Source of the DNA: Bradyrhizobium diazoefficiens
GTDB lineage: Bacteria > Pseudomonadota > Alphaproteobacteria > Rhizobiales > Xanthobacteraceae
Assembly: GCF_016616235.1 (NCBI RefSeq)
Contig: NZ_CP067100.1
Span: 7,499,001 to 7,563,000 of the forward strand
Reading direction: 5' to 3'
DNA length: 64,000 nt
The notes under the pieces were generated by a model that worked only from the letters and a program-made list of their open reading frames with translations, was not told the DNA's origin and searched no databases. This document shows positions 55,483-63,985 of this stretch, piece after piece. The translations under genes and the position numbers were made by a program. The stretch's first letter is position 1. Every line of letters begins with the position of its first letter.

Positions 55483-55529
55483 AGCATGATCCGGAAAAGT
55501 GCGAAGCGGTTTTCCGAAAAGATCATGCT
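55481..55529. repeat. AGAGCATGATCCGGAAAAGTG palindromic repeat, family E
   Basis: A 49-bp inverted repeat: AGCATGATC...CGGAAAA at the left and TTTTCCG...GATCATGCT at the right. It overlaps the TAG stop of the ligase gene. It has no T-run, but may form a stem between the ligase and the GNAT-like gene. A half copy lies at 35596. Confidence 0.85.
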
Positions 55530-55577
55530 GAAACGATAGACCAAACGAGGCCTCCCATTTCCACGGGCAAGACGAGC

Positions 55578-56453
55578 GTGATCCACACCAAGGTCCGATG
55601 CCGCGAGATCACCGAGTCCGATGTCGAAGCCATCGCGGACTTGCTGACGCGCGGCTTCGTCGGCCGCTCGCACAATTATTGGATCCAGGGCCTGCGCCGG
55701 CAGGCCTTCCGGCCTGTGCCGGAGGGCTATCCGCGCTTCGGTTACATGCTCGACAATGACGGCACGCCGGTCGGCGTGCTGCTGCTGATCTACACGGCGC
55801 GGAAGGTCGGCGACGAGACCGCCGTCCAGTGCAATCTGTCGAGCTGGTATGTCGATCCGGCCTACCGCAACTACGCGCCGCTGCTGACCAAGATCGCGCA
55901 GCGGCACAAGGACGTCACCTATCTCAACATCAGCCCGGCGCCGTGGACCTGGCCGATCATCGAGACCCAGGGTTTTCGCGCCTATTGCCGCGGCATCTTC
56001 TTCTCCGTGCCGGCGCTGTCGCGCGCCCCGCGCTGGAGCAAGATCGAGGTCATTCCGCAGCACGCCAAGACCATCGAGGGACTTTCTGACGCCGAGACCG
56101 GGCTGTTGACGCGGCATGCGCGCTACAACTGTCTCAGCCTGGTCTGCCGCACCCCGAAGGGAACGTTCCCCTTCATCCTGCAACCGGTCCGCATCCGCCG
56201 CGGCTTCATCGCGCCGCCGGCGATGAAGCTGATCTATTGCCGCAGCGCCGCCGAATACGCCGCCTGCGCCGGCCGCATCGGCCGGCTGCTGCTGCGGCTC
56301 GGCAAGATCTCGGTTGCGATCGACGCCAATGGTCCGATTCCCGGTCTTGCCGGCATTTATACCGAGCGACGTGGCCGCAAATATTTCAAGGGCCCGCACC
56401 GGCCGCAGCTCGGCGATCTCACCGATACCGAGCTCGTGCTCTACGGGCCGTAG
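55578..56453 (+). CDS. GNAT-like acyltransferase-fold protein
   Basis: A 291-residue protein of apparent GNAT fold: HTKVRCREITESDVEAIADLLTRGF and a central strand region DGTPVGVLLLIYTARKV, then WYVDPAYRNYAPLLTKI. It has no clear catalytic motif. It starts with GTG at 55578. It follows the ligase by 95 bp and may be the transferase that moves the amino acid or a product from the carrier protein; this is inference from position only. Confidence 0.7.
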   Translation: MIHTKVRCREITESDVEAIADLLTRGFVGRSHNYWIQGLRRQAFRPVPEGYPRFGYMLDNDGTPVGVLLLIYTARKVGDETAVQCNLSSWYVDPAYRNYAPLLTKIAQRHKDVTYLNISPAPWTWPIIETQGFRAYCRGIFFSVPALSRAPRWSKIEVIPQHAKTIEGLSDAETGLLTRHARYNCLSLVCRTPKGTFPFILQPVRIRRGFIAPPAMKLIYCRSAAEYAACAGRIGRLLLRLGKISVAIDANGPIPGLAGIYTERRGRKYFKGPHRPQLGDLTDTELVLYGP

Positions 56454-56478
56454 GAAGCCACGCGGGCCAGGAATGAGC

Positions 56479-56620
56479 TGTCGTCCCTGCGAACGCAGGG
56501 ACCCATGCCGCGCGATCTGTCCGTGGGCCCCGGTCTTGGTACCGCGGCAACGCCTCTTCACGACCAGCCTTCGTCAAACCTCTCCCTGTGGTTATGGGTC
56601 CCTGCGTTCGCAGGGACGAC
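56479..56620. repeat. palindromic intergenic repeat, family B copy 3
   Basis: Starts TGTCGTCCCTGCGAACGCAGGGACCCAT and ends GGTTATGGGTCCCTGCGTTCGCAGGGACGAC, a clear terminal inverted repeat of about 20 bp. It fills part of the 366-bp gap before the PAS-GGDEF-EAL gene. From 56621 to 56819 I see no gene. Confidence 0.8.
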
Positions 56621-56819
56621 CGCGGAGTTTGCTGCGCGCTCTTGGCCAGCTCTGGCTTGCGTGCTCCTCCACATTCGCGTGCCGGCACACGCCTTTCGCA
56701 ATCGCCGGTCACCCTCCGTAAACTACCGCGCTTAAGGGAATTTTCCCGTCTCTTCGCTAGCCTCGGCAGCCGAATTACGTTGCGTTAAGTGTATTGCCCG
56801 CCGAGACCATGCCGCCCCC

Positions 56820-59687
56820 ATGACGTCGATCCGCGACAACGAGCTTGGTGCACGCCGCGAGCAGGGCCCGGAGGCCCTGGTCGGGCTGAGCCAGCTTGCG
56901 CTCGACCATATGGAGCAGGGCGTCTGCGTCTACGATGCCGACAACCGGATCGTGCTGGTGAACCAGCGTTACCTCAGCCTGTTCGACATGTCGGCCGACA
57001 TCGTGCGGGTGGGCACGAGCTACCGCGAGGTGCTTGCGCACAGTGCAAGCCGCGGCAACTTTCCCAAAGAGGAGCTCGACGCGCTGTATTCGGCGCGGAT
57101 CGCCCAGATCTCGGGCGGCAAGCCGTTCCGGACCGAGCAGCGACTGGCAAGCGGCCTCGTCATGTCGCTCGATCTGAAGCCGCTTCCCGGCGGCGGCTGG
57201 ATGACGATCTGCGACGACGTCAGCCGCCTCGCCCGGCTCGAAGCGGAATTGCGCGTGCAGACCGAGCGCAGCCAGCACGCGCTCGCCAACATGTCGCACG
57301 GTCTCATCATGTATGACGCCGACAGCCGTCTCGTCGTCTGCAACGAACGCTTCCTGAACCTCTACAATCTCGACCCCGAGGTCGTGAAACCGGGCGTCGC
57401 GCACAGCACGGCGATCGACCACTGGCTCTCGCGCGGCAATCTGCCGGGCATGCCGGCGGGCGAATTCCATGCCACCAGGCTGGAGGACGTGCGCAGCAGG
57501 AAAACGAAAACGCTGCTGGTGATGCGCTATGACGGACGGATGGTGCAGGCGGTCTCCCGCTTCCTGCCCGACGGCGGCTGGGTCACCGTGCATGAGGACG
57601 TCACCGAGCGCCTGCAATACGAGGAGACGCTACGGCAGCAGAATTTCATCCTCGACGCGGCGCTGGAGAACATGGCGCACGGGCTCGCCTTTTACGACAG
57701 CGACATGCGCCTGCGCGTCTGCAACACCACCTACCGCAAGATCTACCGGCTGTCGCCGGAGGAGACCAGGCCAGGCACGCATCTCGCCGAGCTGATCGAG
57801 CGCTCCATGGCGAACGGTGCGTTCTCGTCCGAATACAGTCCGCAACAACTGCTGGAAGCCGCCAGCGCGACGATCGTCAATCGCGACTCTTCGCCGATGC
57901 GCCGGCGCATGTCCAACGACACCGTGATCTCGGTGCGCTACTCCGCACTGCCCGACGGCGGCTTCGTCGCCACCTACGAGGATATCACCGAGCGCGAACG
58001 GGCGGTCGAGGAGCTGAGCGAGCAGTACCGTCGCTTCGACGCGGCACTGAACAACATGAGCCACGGCCTGTGCATGCTCGATGCCAGCCTGCACGTGATC
58101 GTCTGCAACCGCCGCTATATCGAGATGTACGGGCTGTCCGCCGACATCGTGAAGCCGGGCGTCTCGATGCGCGAGATCATGGAGCATAGCTGCTCGCTCG
58201 GCATTCATCCGAACATGACCGGCGCCAAGCTCTACGCCGACTATGTCGAACGGCTGCGCGAGGGCGAGCACACGCTGCATCGTCACCTAAGCGATGGCCG
58301 CATCATCAAGCTCAACCACAAGCGGATAGAGCTCGGCGGCTGGGTCGTCACCTATGAGGACGTCACCGAGCGTCACAAGGCCCAGGCGCGCGTGGCGCAC
58401 ATGGCGCGGCACGACTCCCTGACTGATTTGCCCAACCGCACGCTGTTCCGCGAGAAAATGGGCGAGGGGCTGAACCAGGTCGCGATTGCCGGCGGCGCCA
58501 TGGCCGTGCTGTGCTTCGACCTCGACAATTTCAAGACGGTCAATGACCGCCTCGGCCACGCCGCCGGCGACCGGCTGCTGCGCTGGGTCGCAGCGCGGCT
58601 GAAGGAGAACGTCGGCGAGCACGATACCGTCGCGCGCCTCGGCGGGGACGAGTTCGCCGTCCTTCAGCGTGGCCCGCAACCGCAATCGGCCGAAAAGCTC
58701 GCCCGCCGCCTGGTCGAGATCATCGGTCACCCGCCGCCGCTGGAAAGCCAGTCGATCCATGTCGGCGTCTCCGTCGGCATCGCGATCGCGCCCGATCATG
58801 GGTTGGACGCCGACGAACTGATGAAATGCGCCGACCTCGCGCTGTACCAGGCCAAGGCCAAGGGCCGCGGCGCCTATCAGCTGTTCGAGCCCGAGATGGA
58901 AGAGCAGGCGCGCAGCCGGCATGCCCTGGAGCACGATCTGCGCACGGCGCTGGAGCGGAGCGAATTCCATCTGGTGTTCCAGCCGCAGGTGCGGCTCGAC
59001 ACCACCGAGCTCACCGGTTTCGAGGCCCTGCTGCGCTGGAAGCATCCTTCGCGCGGCTTGGTCTCGCCGGCCGAATTCATTCCGATCGCGGAAGAGAACG
59101 GGCTGATCGTTCCGATCGGCGAATGGGTGCTGCGCACGGCCTGCGCCACGGCCGCCTCATGGCCGGATGTTACGATCGCCGTCAACCTCTCGCCGGTGCA
59201 ATTCCGCGCGCGCGGGCTGGTGGCGATGGTCACGAGCGCACTCGCCGAGGCCGGTCTGCCGCCGCAGCGGCTCGAGCTCGAGGTCACCGAGACCGCCCTG
59301 CTCGACGACAGCGAGGCGACGATCGAGATTTTGCATCAGCTCCGTGCGCTCGGCGTCCGCGTCAGCCTCGACGATTTCGGCGTCGGCTACTCCTCGCTGA
59401 GTTATCTGCGCAAATTTCCGTTCGACCGCATCAAGATCGACCGCTCCTTTGTCGGCACGCTCGGCGAAAGTCCGGAGAGCGTTGCCATCGTCCGCACCAT
59501 CGCCAGCCTCGGCTCCGTGCTCGGCGTCGAGACCACGGCGGAGGGCGTCGAGACCATCGAGCAGCTCGACTTCGTCCGCGAATGCGGCTGCACCGCCGTG
59601 CAGGGATATTATTTCGGCAAGCCCTGCCCGGCCGCCGAGGTCGGCCGCACCATCGAGACGCTGAACGCGGTTCGAAAGGTGGCGTGA
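56820..59687 (+). CDS. multi-PAS GGDEF-EAL cyclic-di-GMP protein
   Basis: A 955-residue cytoplasmic signalling protein with four PAS-like repeats (about residues 25-130, 150-260, 280-390 and 400-510; each begins near LxNMxHGL and has a CNxRY pattern), a GGDEF domain (about 525-690) with intact GGDEF at 608-612, and an EAL domain (about 700-945) with EAL at 735-737. DDFGVGYSSL and AEGVET are also intact. Both making and breaking c-di-GMP look possible. No membrane segment is seen, so a soluble ligand or redox cofactor may be sensed. Convergent with a second GGDEF/EAL gene. Confidence 0.94.
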   Translation: MTSIRDNELGARREQGPEALVGLSQLALDHMEQGVCVYDADNRIVLVNQRYLSLFDMSADIVRVGTSYREVLAHSASRGNFPKEELDALYSARIAQISGGKPFRTEQRLASGLVMSLDLKPLPGGGWMTICDDVSRLARLEAELRVQTERSQHALANMSHGLIMYDADSRLVVCNERFLNLYNLDPEVVKPGVAHSTAIDHWLSRGNLPGMPAGEFHATRLEDVRSRKTKTLLVMRYDGRMVQAVSRFLPDGGWVTVHEDVTERLQYEETLRQQNFILDAALENMAHGLAFYDSDMRLRVCNTTYRKIYRLSPEETRPGTHLAELIERSMANGAFSSEYSPQQLLEAASATIVNRDSSPMRRRMSNDTVISVRYSALPDGGFVATYEDITERERAVEELSEQYRRFDAALNNMSHGLCMLDASLHVIVCNRRYIEMYGLSADIVKPGVSMREIMEHSCSLGIHPNMTGAKLYADYVERLREGEHTLHRHLSDGRIIKLNHKRIELGGWVVTYEDVTERHKAQARVAHMARHDSLTDLPNRTLFREKMGEGLNQVAIAGGAMAVLCFDLDNFKTVNDRLGHAAGDRLLRWVAARLKENVGEHDTVARLGGDEFAVLQRGPQPQSAEKLARRLVEIIGHPPPLESQSIHVGVSVGIAIAPDHGLDADELMKCADLALYQAKAKGRGAYQLFEPEMEEQARSRHALEHDLRTALERSEFHLVFQPQVRLDTTELTGFEALLRWKHPSRGLVSPAEFIPIAEENGLIVPIGEWVLRTACATAASWPDVTIAVNLSPVQFRARGLVAMVTSALAEAGLPPQRLELEVTETALLDDSEATIEILHQLRALGVRVSLDDFGVGYSSLSYLRKFPFDRIKIDRSFVGTLGESPESVAIVRTIASLGSVLGVETTAEGVETIEQLDFVRECGCTAVQGYYFGKPCPAAEVGRTIETLNAVRKVA

Positions 59688-59724
59688 GGGCTTTGTTCCT
59701 CCTCCGACCTCGATTTCGCGAAAA

Positions 59725-59753
59725 CAACCCCATGCACAGTAGAAAGGGGGTTG
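59725..59753. terminator. possible two-way hairpin between convergent c-di-GMP genes
   Basis: CAACCCC (59725-59731) pairs with GGGGTTG (59747-59753) across a 15-base loop. The stem is short and the T-run is weak, so this is only a possible terminator for either gene. Confidence 0.35.
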
Positions 59754-59790
59754 ATTTCAAAGGGAAAGTTCGTGGGGCGATGAAGCGGGC

Positions 59791-61485
59791 CTACCCCGCC
59801 ACCGGCAGCGCACTGTCCGGCGGCGTGTCCCAGGGACGCTCGGACGAGGCGAGGCCGATCAGGCGGCCCTGGATGTAATCGCAGCCCCAGTCGCGCAGCA
59901 TGTTGGCGGCGTCCTCGTCCTGGACCCATTCGGCGACCGTCTTGATGTCGAGGCGGCGGGCAAGGTCGATCAGGGTCTGGACGAAGGCGCGGTCGTCGGC
60001 GGAATGCGTGATGTTCTGCACGAAGGCGCCGTCGATTTTGACGATGTCGACGCCGAGCTTGCGCAAGTTTCGGAACGAGGTGTAGCCGGCGCCGAAATCG
60101 TCGATGGCGATGCGACTGCCGAAATGCTTGAGGCGGCCGACGAAGGCGCGGACGTCGTCGATGTCCTGGATCGCGACCGTCTCGGTGATTTCGACGATCA
60201 GCCGCTCGGCGACGCCGGGATGAGCTTGCATCAGCGATTCGATGCCGGCCCACCAGTCCGGATCCATGGTGGTATCAGGCGAGATGTTGAGGCTGAGGCA
60301 GATGCCGGGCGCGGCGGCGAGCTCGGCGACCACGAGCTCGAGCACGCGGTGATCGACCAGGCGAATGAGACCGAGCCGTTCGGCAACGGGCACGATGTCG
60401 GGCGCGAGCAGCACCTGGCCGTCGCCCTGGTCCATCCGTACCAGGCATTCGTGAAACGCACGCTCGCGCGAGGTGGCCGCAACCACCGGCTCATAAGCGA
60501 GCCTGATGCGGCGCTCGTTCAGCGCGGTGACGATCTCGTCGGTGACGCGGATGTTGACGCGGCGCTGCGCGTCGCGCGCGGCATCCGGACGCCAGGCCGC
60601 GAACGAGCCGGCGCGGCGGCGCTTGGCGGCATCCAGCGTCTCATGGGCGCGATTGATCGCTTCATCGGTGCTGCGGGCATAGCGGGGCAGGCTGACCGCG
60701 CCGATCGACGCCGTGACCGAGACCGGACCGGATCTGGTCGGCACCACCTCGTCGCGGATGCCGGTGAGGAAACGTTCGGCGGCGACGTTCATGTCATCGA
60801 CGGTGCAATTCTTCAGGATCAGGCCGAACTTGTTGCCGGAGAAGCGGCCGAGCACGTCGCCGCCGCGCAGGCGCGCGCGGATGCGCCTGGCGACATCGAG
60901 GATCACGGCATCGGCCACGTCGAAGCCGAAGGCATCGTTGACGCGGGCGAGATGATCGATGCCGACCAGCATGAACGCGGCGGTCGAGCGGAAGCGGGTC
61001 GTCTCCTCGATCGCCTCGGCCAGCGCCGCGATCAGGTGCGAGCGATTCAGCTCGCCGGTCAGCGGATCGAGCCGGGCCAGCCTCGTCAGCTCCTCGTCGC
61101 GGGCGTGGCGCTCATTGTTGATGCGGAGGGAGCCGATGGCGCGCACCGGCCGGCCATCGGGGCCGGCGAACCAGCGGCCGGTCTCCTCGACCCAGACCAC
61201 GGGATCGGAGGCGCTCATGCGCACCCCGTACTCGACCCGGTAGGGCGTGCCGTCGGCGCCGTGCACGGCGGAGGTCTGCGCCAGCGCGGCCGTCCGCAGC
61301 GTCTGCGCGGGTTCGATCAGCTTGGCAAACTCGGCGCCGGTGGCGAGCCGCTCGGCCGGGATGTTGGGGAAGACCGCGCCAACCTGCTCGCCCCAGGCAA
61401 TGGCGTCACTGGCGATGTCCCAGGCGAACACGGCCTGGCCGAGCGCGGCCAGGATGTCGGAGGCTTGCGGCAATGCAGGGGTCAA
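59791..61485 (-). CDS. degenerate-GGDEF / EAL-domain protein
   Basis: A 564-residue protein: a PAS-like N-terminal part (to about 120), a GGDEF domain in which the active-site motif reads SGNKF (216-220), and an EAL domain with ECL at 346-348. NISPDT, EITET, DDFGAGYTSF and VKIDG are retained. Cyclase activity is unlikely; phosphodiesterase activity is possible. I use a TTG start at 61485, after GAGG five bases before, because the longer frame to 61845 has no such site and is of poor composition. Convergent with the previous GGDEF-EAL gene. Confidence 0.88.
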   Translation of the reverse strand: MTPALPQASDILAALGQAVFAWDIASDAIAWGEQVGAVFPNIPAERLATGAEFAKLIEPAQTLRTAALAQTSAVHGADGTPYRVEYGVRMSASDPVVWVEETGRWFAGPDGRPVRAIGSLRINNERHARDEELTRLARLDPLTGELNRSHLIAALAEAIEETTRFRSTAAFMLVGIDHLARVNDAFGFDVADAVILDVARRIRARLRGGDVLGRFSGNKFGLILKNCTVDDMNVAAERFLTGIRDEVVPTRSGPVSVTASIGAVSLPRYARSTDEAINRAHETLDAAKRRRAGSFAAWRPDAARDAQRRVNIRVTDEIVTALNERRIRLAYEPVVAATSRERAFHECLVRMDQGDGQVLLAPDIVPVAERLGLIRLVDHRVLELVVAELAAAPGICLSLNISPDTTMDPDWWAGIESLMQAHPGVAERLIVEITETVAIQDIDDVRAFVGRLKHFGSRIAIDDFGAGYTSFRNLRKLGVDIVKIDGAFVQNITHSADDRAFVQTLIDLARRLDIKTVAEWVQDEDAANMLRDWGCDYIQGRLIGLASSERPWDTPPDSALPVAG

Positions 61486-61696
61486 AATCGCCTCGTTTCG
61501 GGACAGCGGGAGTCCTGAGCCGGCACAGGATACGGCCAGATTCGCCCCCGACCCTAGGCAAAGTTGATAAACAATTTGGAAACCACGTTTCTGTGGGCGG
61601 CGGAACCAAACTGCTCGGCCCGGCATAGGCCTTGCGAGTACATGACACGCACCGGCGGCCGCGTCCCGAAACGCGACAATCTGCGCCGGATCAACG

Positions 61697-61966
61697 GTGA
61701 TGGCGATGTTGGGTACTGATCGATCGGACCAGGCAGGCAACGGCACGGGCACGGCCCTGGTGCCGATGCTGCCGACATTGCAATGGGTCAACAAGGCCCC
61801 GCTGCCACACCCCGATCCGAGTTTCGTGGCCCAGCTCATCGCCAACGCCGAACATTTTCCCCAGACGAGCCGGCTCCGCCGCGCGTCGTCTGAAGACGCG
61901 CAGACGGCCTATGGCAGCAAGCGCCTGCTTCCCAGCGTCACCGCTCGCACGCGGCAGGTGGCGTAA
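61697..61966 (+). CDS. small hypothetical protein
   Basis: An 89-residue protein with the C-terminal pattern HPDPSFVAQLIANAEHFPQTSRLRRASSEDAQTAYGS. I believe short proteins with this pattern recur in Bradyrhizobium-type genomes, which argues for a real gene. No membrane segment, no known domain. The start may instead be at 61703. The flanks 61486-61696 and 61967-62002 show nothing else. Confidence 0.55.
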   Translation: MMAMLGTDRSDQAGNGTGTALVPMLPTLQWVNKAPLPHPDPSFVAQLIANAEHFPQTSRLRRASSEDAQTAYGSKRLLPSVTARTRQVA

Positions 61967-62002
61967 CACAGTCCAAAGGACAACCTTGCTTCGCGCTCGC
62001 TG

Positions 62003-62130
62003 CACCTCTCCCGCTTGCGGGAGAGGTCGACGCGCTTGAGAGCGCGGCGGGTGAGGGCTCTCTCCTCTTGGGGAGTCCCTCCGTGGAGACACCCCCACCC
62101 CAACCCTCCCCCGCAAGCGGGAGAGGGAGC
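62003..62130. repeat. long-hairpin intergenic repeat, family A copy 5
   Basis: A 128-bp element. CACCTCTCCCGCTTGCGGGAGAGGTCG at the left answers CCCTCCCCCGCAAGCGGGAGAGGGAG at the right, with an inner GGGTGAGGGCTCTCTCC region. It shares the plan of the copies at 6178 and 26014. Confidence 0.75.
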
Positions 62131-62166
62131 ACACCGCCGGAGCGGTAACAGAAGTGATGCTCTCAA

Positions 62167-62814
62167 TCAGCGCGGCGCGTCGGGAGATGACGGCGTGCCG
62201 TTGCCCGGCTGCAGATGCGGCGAGGGAATTTCCGGCGAGGATGTGGCTTGCACCGGCTTTGGCGCCGGATGGTCCATCAATACGGATTCGGCGACTGATT
62301 GCGCCGAGGACGCGGGCGGGGCCGCCGGAGCTGCTTGCGGCGTGGACACCGGCTCGAACTTGGGCTCCGGCGCGGGCTCGTCCACCGGCGGTTCGGCCTG
62401 GCGCTTGGCCTTGCGTGGCGCCGGCACCGTCTCGGTGACATAGGCGACACGGCGACGCGTGCGCTGGGCGATGCCGCCGAGGAAATCCGCCATCGCGAGC
62501 AGCACCAGCAGGAAGTACGTGGAGTTGCCGAATTTGGGCCACATCACGAATTCGGCCGCGGCTGCGCCGAACACGATCAGCGACAGCAGATGATCCATCA
62601 GAAATTTCGAGCCGGGCCGCGCGCCTTTGACCACCTCGAGCAGCAGCAGCACCACGCCGAGCGCAAGCAGGAGATCGGCAAGCGTCACCGGCCAGGTCTC
62701 GCCCGTGACCATCGGCACCTTGAACAGCACGTCCGAGAAGGACACGCTCGGCATCAGGAAAGCGATGATGTTGTAGACCGCGAGCGGAATCAGGAGCAGC
62801 GGGAAGCCGACCAT
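62167..62814 (-). CDS. membrane protein with Pro/Ala-rich C-terminal tail
   Basis: A 215-residue protein with about three or four hydrophobic helices in the first 120 residues (GFPLLLIPLAVYNIIAFL, LADLLLALGVVLLLLEVV, HLLSLIVFGAAAAEFVM, YFLLVLLAMADFLGG). A basic stretch AQRTRRRVA and a disordered Pro/Ala/Glu-rich tail follow. I start at the ATG at 62814, as it begins the first helix; the frame is open to 62895. I do not recognise a family with a known function. Confidence 0.75.
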   Translation of the reverse strand: MVGFPLLLIPLAVYNIIAFLMPSVSFSDVLFKVPMVTGETWPVTLADLLLALGVVLLLLEVVKGARPGSKFLMDHLLSLIVFGAAAAEFVMWPKFGNSTYFLLVLLAMADFLGGIAQRTRRRVAYVTETVPAPRKAKRQAEPPVDEPAPEPKFEPVSTPQAAPAAPPASSAQSVAESVLMDHPAPKPVQATSSPEIPSPHLQPGNGTPSSPDAPR

Positions 62815-62948
62815 CGGCAAGATGCCTTCTCGATCAAGATGTCCGGACAGAACAATGCAGCGGCGAAGCATTGGCTCCGCCGCCGTCACCGTCATATCTC
62901 ATGGATTGGCCGAAATCAGGCAGATCAAATCGTCCTGCCCCAAGAAAG

Positions 62949-62965
62949 GTCCTGAAGGTCAGGAC
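62949..62965 (-). terminator. probable rpmF terminator overlapping its stop
   Basis: On the minus strand GTCCTGA, loop CCT, TCAGGAC, then CTTTCTT. The stem includes the TGA stop of rpmF. Seven base pairs with a weak T-rich tail. Confidence 0.5.
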
Positions 62966-63141
62966 TCTTTCTTCTTCAGGACCTGACGGCCCTTGTACAT
63001 GCCGGTCTTGAGGTCGAGATGGTGCGGACGACGGAGCTCGCCGGAGTCCTTGTCTTCCACATAGGTCGGCTTCTTGATGGCGTCTGCCGAGCGGCGCATG
63101 CCACGGCGCGACGGCGAGGTTTTTCTTCTCGGAACGGCCAT
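62959..63141 (-). CDS. rpmF: 50S ribosomal protein L32
   Basis: A 60-residue basic protein: [19 protein letters not shown] and the [22 protein letters not shown] segment match alphaproteobacterial L32, a large-subunit protein. The usual zinc Cys pairs are absent, as in other alphaproteobacteria. It follows mtgA on the minus strand with a gap of about 170 bp, an arrangement often seen in this group. Confidence 0.97.
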   Translation of the reverse strand: MAVPRRKTSPSRRGMRRSADAIKKPTYVEDKDSGELRRPHHLDLKTGMYKGRQVLKKKES

Positions 63142-63310
63142 TTCAATATCCTCTAGGGATTGGTGTCATCAGGGCATCGTCCGCGACGGGACGGCTCAGC
63201 ACCCGCAATACGAGGCGAGCTGAATGCCGATCAAGGCCGCGCTTATAGAGGAAGGCTGGCCGTAAAGCTAGGCTCTTGGGCCGGAAAATATGCCCGGAAT
63301 GAGCCCGAAA

Positions 63311-63985
63311 TCAGCGATTTTCACGCCAGCAGGTCGCAAGCGAGCTCGCCTGCCCCCGCGCCATATAGGTCGCCGCCAGCCGCCGGACACCTGGCCCGGG
63401 GGTCCGGGCGCTGCGTTTGACCGGGTTGGGCAGGATCGAGGCCAGAAGAGCGGCTTCCCGGGGCGTGAGGTCCTTGGCCGACTTGCCGAAGGCATAGGCG
63501 CTGGCCGCCTCCACCCCGAACTGGCCCTGCGGGCCCAGCTCGGCGATGTTGAGGTAAATCTCCAGGATCCGCGCCTTGGGCAGCACGAAGTCGATCCACA
63601 GCGCCAGCGGGAATTCCAGCGCCTTACGGACAAAATCCCGCCCCTGCCAGAGGAACAGGTTTTTCGCGACCTGCTGGGTGATGGTGGAGGCGCCCCGGAA
63701 CGCGGTGCCGTCCTCCCTGGCGTCGTCGATGGCCTCGCGCAGCGCGCCCCAGTCGATGCCGTGATGCCTGCAGAAATGGGCGTCCTCGGCCGCCACCACT
63801 GCGCGCGGCAGATAAGGCGACATGTTCGCCAGATCGATCCACTCCCGCTGCATCGGCGCGCCGCGCAAGCTGCGCCACGCCATCAGCGTCGAAACCGGAT
63901 GACCAGTGCGATAGAACGGCGCGATCACATAAGGCGCGAGCAGCGCGACCACGAGCACCAGGAGAAGGGGTTTGACGATGCGCAA
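63311..63985 (-). CDS. mtgA: monofunctional biosynthetic peptidoglycan transglycosylase
   Basis: A 224-residue GT51 enzyme that polymerises lipid II glycan chains at the inner membrane. One N-terminal membrane helix (about residues 5-25) comes first. The catalytic motifs [15 protein letters not shown] (first Glu), [50 protein letters not shown] and [33 protein letters not shown] follow. The start is a TTG at 63985, set by GGAAAGG five bases before. No transpeptidase domain, so it is the stand-alone type. Confidence 0.95.
   Translation of the reverse strand: MRIVKPLLLVLVVALLAPYVIAPFYRTGHPVSTLMAWRSLRGAPMQREWIDLANMSPYLPRAVVAAEDAHFCRHHGIDWGALREAIDDAREDGTAFRGASTITQQVAKNLFLWQGRDFVRKALEFPLALWIDFVLPKARILEIYLNIAELGPQGQFGVEAASAYAFGKSAKDLTPREAALLASILPNPVKRSARTPGPGVRRLAATYMARGQASSLATCWRENR

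Noticed and set aside
61486..61845. Extended N-terminus of the degenerate GGDEF/EAL protein
   Set aside because: No ribosome-binding site at the upstream start, poor composition, and overlap with a likely small plus-strand gene.
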